Notes under the pieces: generated by a model | The model's input: only the letters and a program-made list of their open reading frames with translations | Told to the model about the DNA's origin: nothing | The model's database searches: none | DNA from: Channa striata | Taxonomy: Eukaryota; Chordata; Actinopteri; Anabantiformes; Channidae | Length of the DNA: 64,000 nucleotides | Assembly (NCBI GenBank): GCA_033026295.1 | Contig: CM065177.1 | Coordinates: forward strand, 4,519,400-4,583,399 | Direction of reading: 5' to 3' | Shown: one piece after another, positions 62,701-64,000 of the stretch | Position numbering within the stretch: the stretch's first letter is position 1 | How the letters are laid out: the number at the start of each line of letters is the position of its first letter | Position numbers and translations under genes: made by a program

Positions 62701-62875
62701 GTTTGTGAATGACTGACTTACTCAAGACAGACACTACTGACAGCTCTAGGTGAGTGTATATTTCATCTTCTTATGAAATAAAAGTTAATTACCGAAGTTT
62801 TCTTGTGCAAGCACTTTATATTATGAGCAGATTTATCAACTTCAGGGACAAGACAGCAAAAACATATATATGTGT

Positions 62876-62899
62876 TGTGTGTGTGTGTGTGTGTGTGTG
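62876..62899. repeat. (GT)12 microsatellite
   Basis: Uninterrupted GT run of about 12 units preceded by a short TATATATG stretch. Confidence 0.96.
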
Positions 62900-63234
62900 C
62901 ATATACTTTTTAGAAGTGTACACAGGTGTAATGTGACTGACACATTTTTCAGAGGTAGTATTTTTGGTTGGCCCATATTCTGCCACTCCTGCCAAAGTGC
63001 TGCTGTAGGCAGGATTGTCAAGTTTATTTATACAGTCACGACGGAGCATATTCAAACCCTGTCGAGTTTTCCACAATTTGTTATGTTTTAGACTCGTCTT
63101 TAAATATATCCAGGTCCTTTTTCTCATGACTCTACACAGAGTGCTTCACAGCGAGAAAGTGAAAACTGTTTTTGGACTGTTTTCTAAAATATAAAAACTG
63201 AAATCTCCAATTATGTAAAAACTCTGACCCTTCA

Positions 63235-63752
63235 ATTAATATTTGGTGACAGCACTCTAGCTCTGGCCGGGCTACTCCAAGACGTTCACAGAGTTTCCCT
63301 TAAATCACTCCTCTGTTTTTTGGTGGTACAGAATTCTTCAGCTTGTTGTCTTGTCGAAACTTAAACCTTCCTTGCCCTGAGATCCTCAGCGCTCTGGAAA
63401 AGTTTTTAACTCAAAATTGCTCTGTATTTTCTTCACCCATCTTTCCCTTTAACCTTCCCAGTCTCCCACTTCCAGTTGCAGAAAAACATCCCCACAGGCT
63501 GATTTGCCACCACAGAGTTTGACTGTACTGGGTGGTATTAATGACGAGACATTCAGTGCCTGGTTATGTCTTTGCTTCATCGAGAGACTAGAGGCTTTTT
63601 CCTCCTGTGGTCTGAGAGACATTCAGGTTCTTTTTGGTAAACTTAGAGGTGGTTGCCATGTGCCTGTTAGTGAGGAATCTGGGCACTTCACCACAGAGGC
63701 CTGATTGGTGGAGTACTGCACTGCTATTTCTGAAAGGTTCCCCCAAAGTTAT
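63235..63752 (-). mobile_element. Decayed Tc1-type transposase remnant
   Basis: Minus-strand translation with stops and frameshifts matches the middle and end of fish Tc1 transposases. It has a STPPIRPLW-type segment (about 63,690-63,715), VGMFF (63,485-63,500) and a G-W-E-x-G-K-V-K-G-K block (63,440-63,475, equivalent to TGRLVRIEGKM). QSAEDLR (63,380-63,405) and VNVLE-PGQS (about 63,262-63,290) follow. The catalytic DNDPKH segment is deleted or unrecognisable. It is inactive, and terminal repeats were not found. Confidence 0.75.
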
Positions 63753-64000
63753 AGTGGTGTGTATCACTCTTTTAATATTAGTTTATCATTAATTACTTGG
63801 ATAAATTAATGTATTACTTAAAGGCAGGTAATTCTAATAATCTCTCTTTTCTATCACCAAAAAAATGAATAAAATGTTATTAGATGGATGCAAGGGGTTA
63901 TTTTTTTGTCTAATAACTACTAAAACAAACCCAAGTAATTATTATAACAACACACAGTTGAAAGAATTAAGTGTTATAATCTATTATTGATGATGTTTAA
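63753..64000. other. Unannotated AT-rich end of window
   Basis: Nothing recognisable; the sequence is AT-rich to the window edge. Confidence 0.5.

Noticed and set aside
1..64000. CRISPR array, phage, plasmid or bacterial operon
   Set aside because: No regularly spaced repeats with unique spacers and no dense gene packing; repeats and composition are those of a fish nuclear genome.

Overview
The window looks like nuclear DNA from a ray-finned (teleost) fish. It has almost no long reading frames and moderate-to-low GC. Its interspersed repeats are of kinds I recognise as common in teleosts: several decayed Tc1-type transposase copies, many tRNA-derived SINE copies from two or three families, and dinucleotide and pentanucleotide microsatellites. 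These identifications are from memory of the families; no database search was possible. No complete protein-coding gene, rRNA, stand-alone tRNA, CRISPR array, operon or prokaryotic signal is visible. The longest reading frame has 160 codons and resembles no family I know.

Layout: 1-17.9 kb is mostly unannotated AT-rich sequence with a GT microsatellite (125-199), two Tc1 remnants (about 2.63-3.42 kb and 5.64-5.94 kb), an A-rich stretch with a perfect 13-bp hairpin (3.83-5.48 kb), a non-autonomous transposon-like element (11.23-11.71 kb), a cluster of local duplications (14.05-14.52 kb) and several SINEs. One SINE (15,618-15,926) is bracketed by an exact 11-bp target-site duplication. At 17.9-18.7 kb there is a CpG-dense block with a perfect CRE palindrome, which is the best promoter candidate. 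On the minus strand it contains a possible very short first coding exon (MDFSVFQ) followed by a GTAAGT splice donor. If real, a gene would run leftward with its first intron filling at least part of 1-18.35 kb.

From 19 kb to 64 kb I see intergenic or intronic sequence. Repeat-poor, compositionally even stretches at about 33.3-34.0, 37.5-37.9, 38.5-38.7, 39.4-39.8, 49.05-49.75 and 53.5-54.1 kb have the look of conserved non-coding elements, as often found around developmental or neuronal genes. That is inference from sequence character only. A second, weaker CpG-rich zone lies at 54.4-55.3 kb. The right part holds a deleted Tc1-like copy (51.8-52.4 kb), a 160-bp TATAA-unit array (58.95-59.11 kb), more SINEs and a last Tc1 remnant (63.24-63.75 kb).

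I found no convincing new biological system. The points most worth a second look are the candidate promoter and micro-exon, the nested transposon at 2.4-3.6 kb, the A-rich block with the hairpin, the paired local duplications, and the candidate conserved non-coding blocks.
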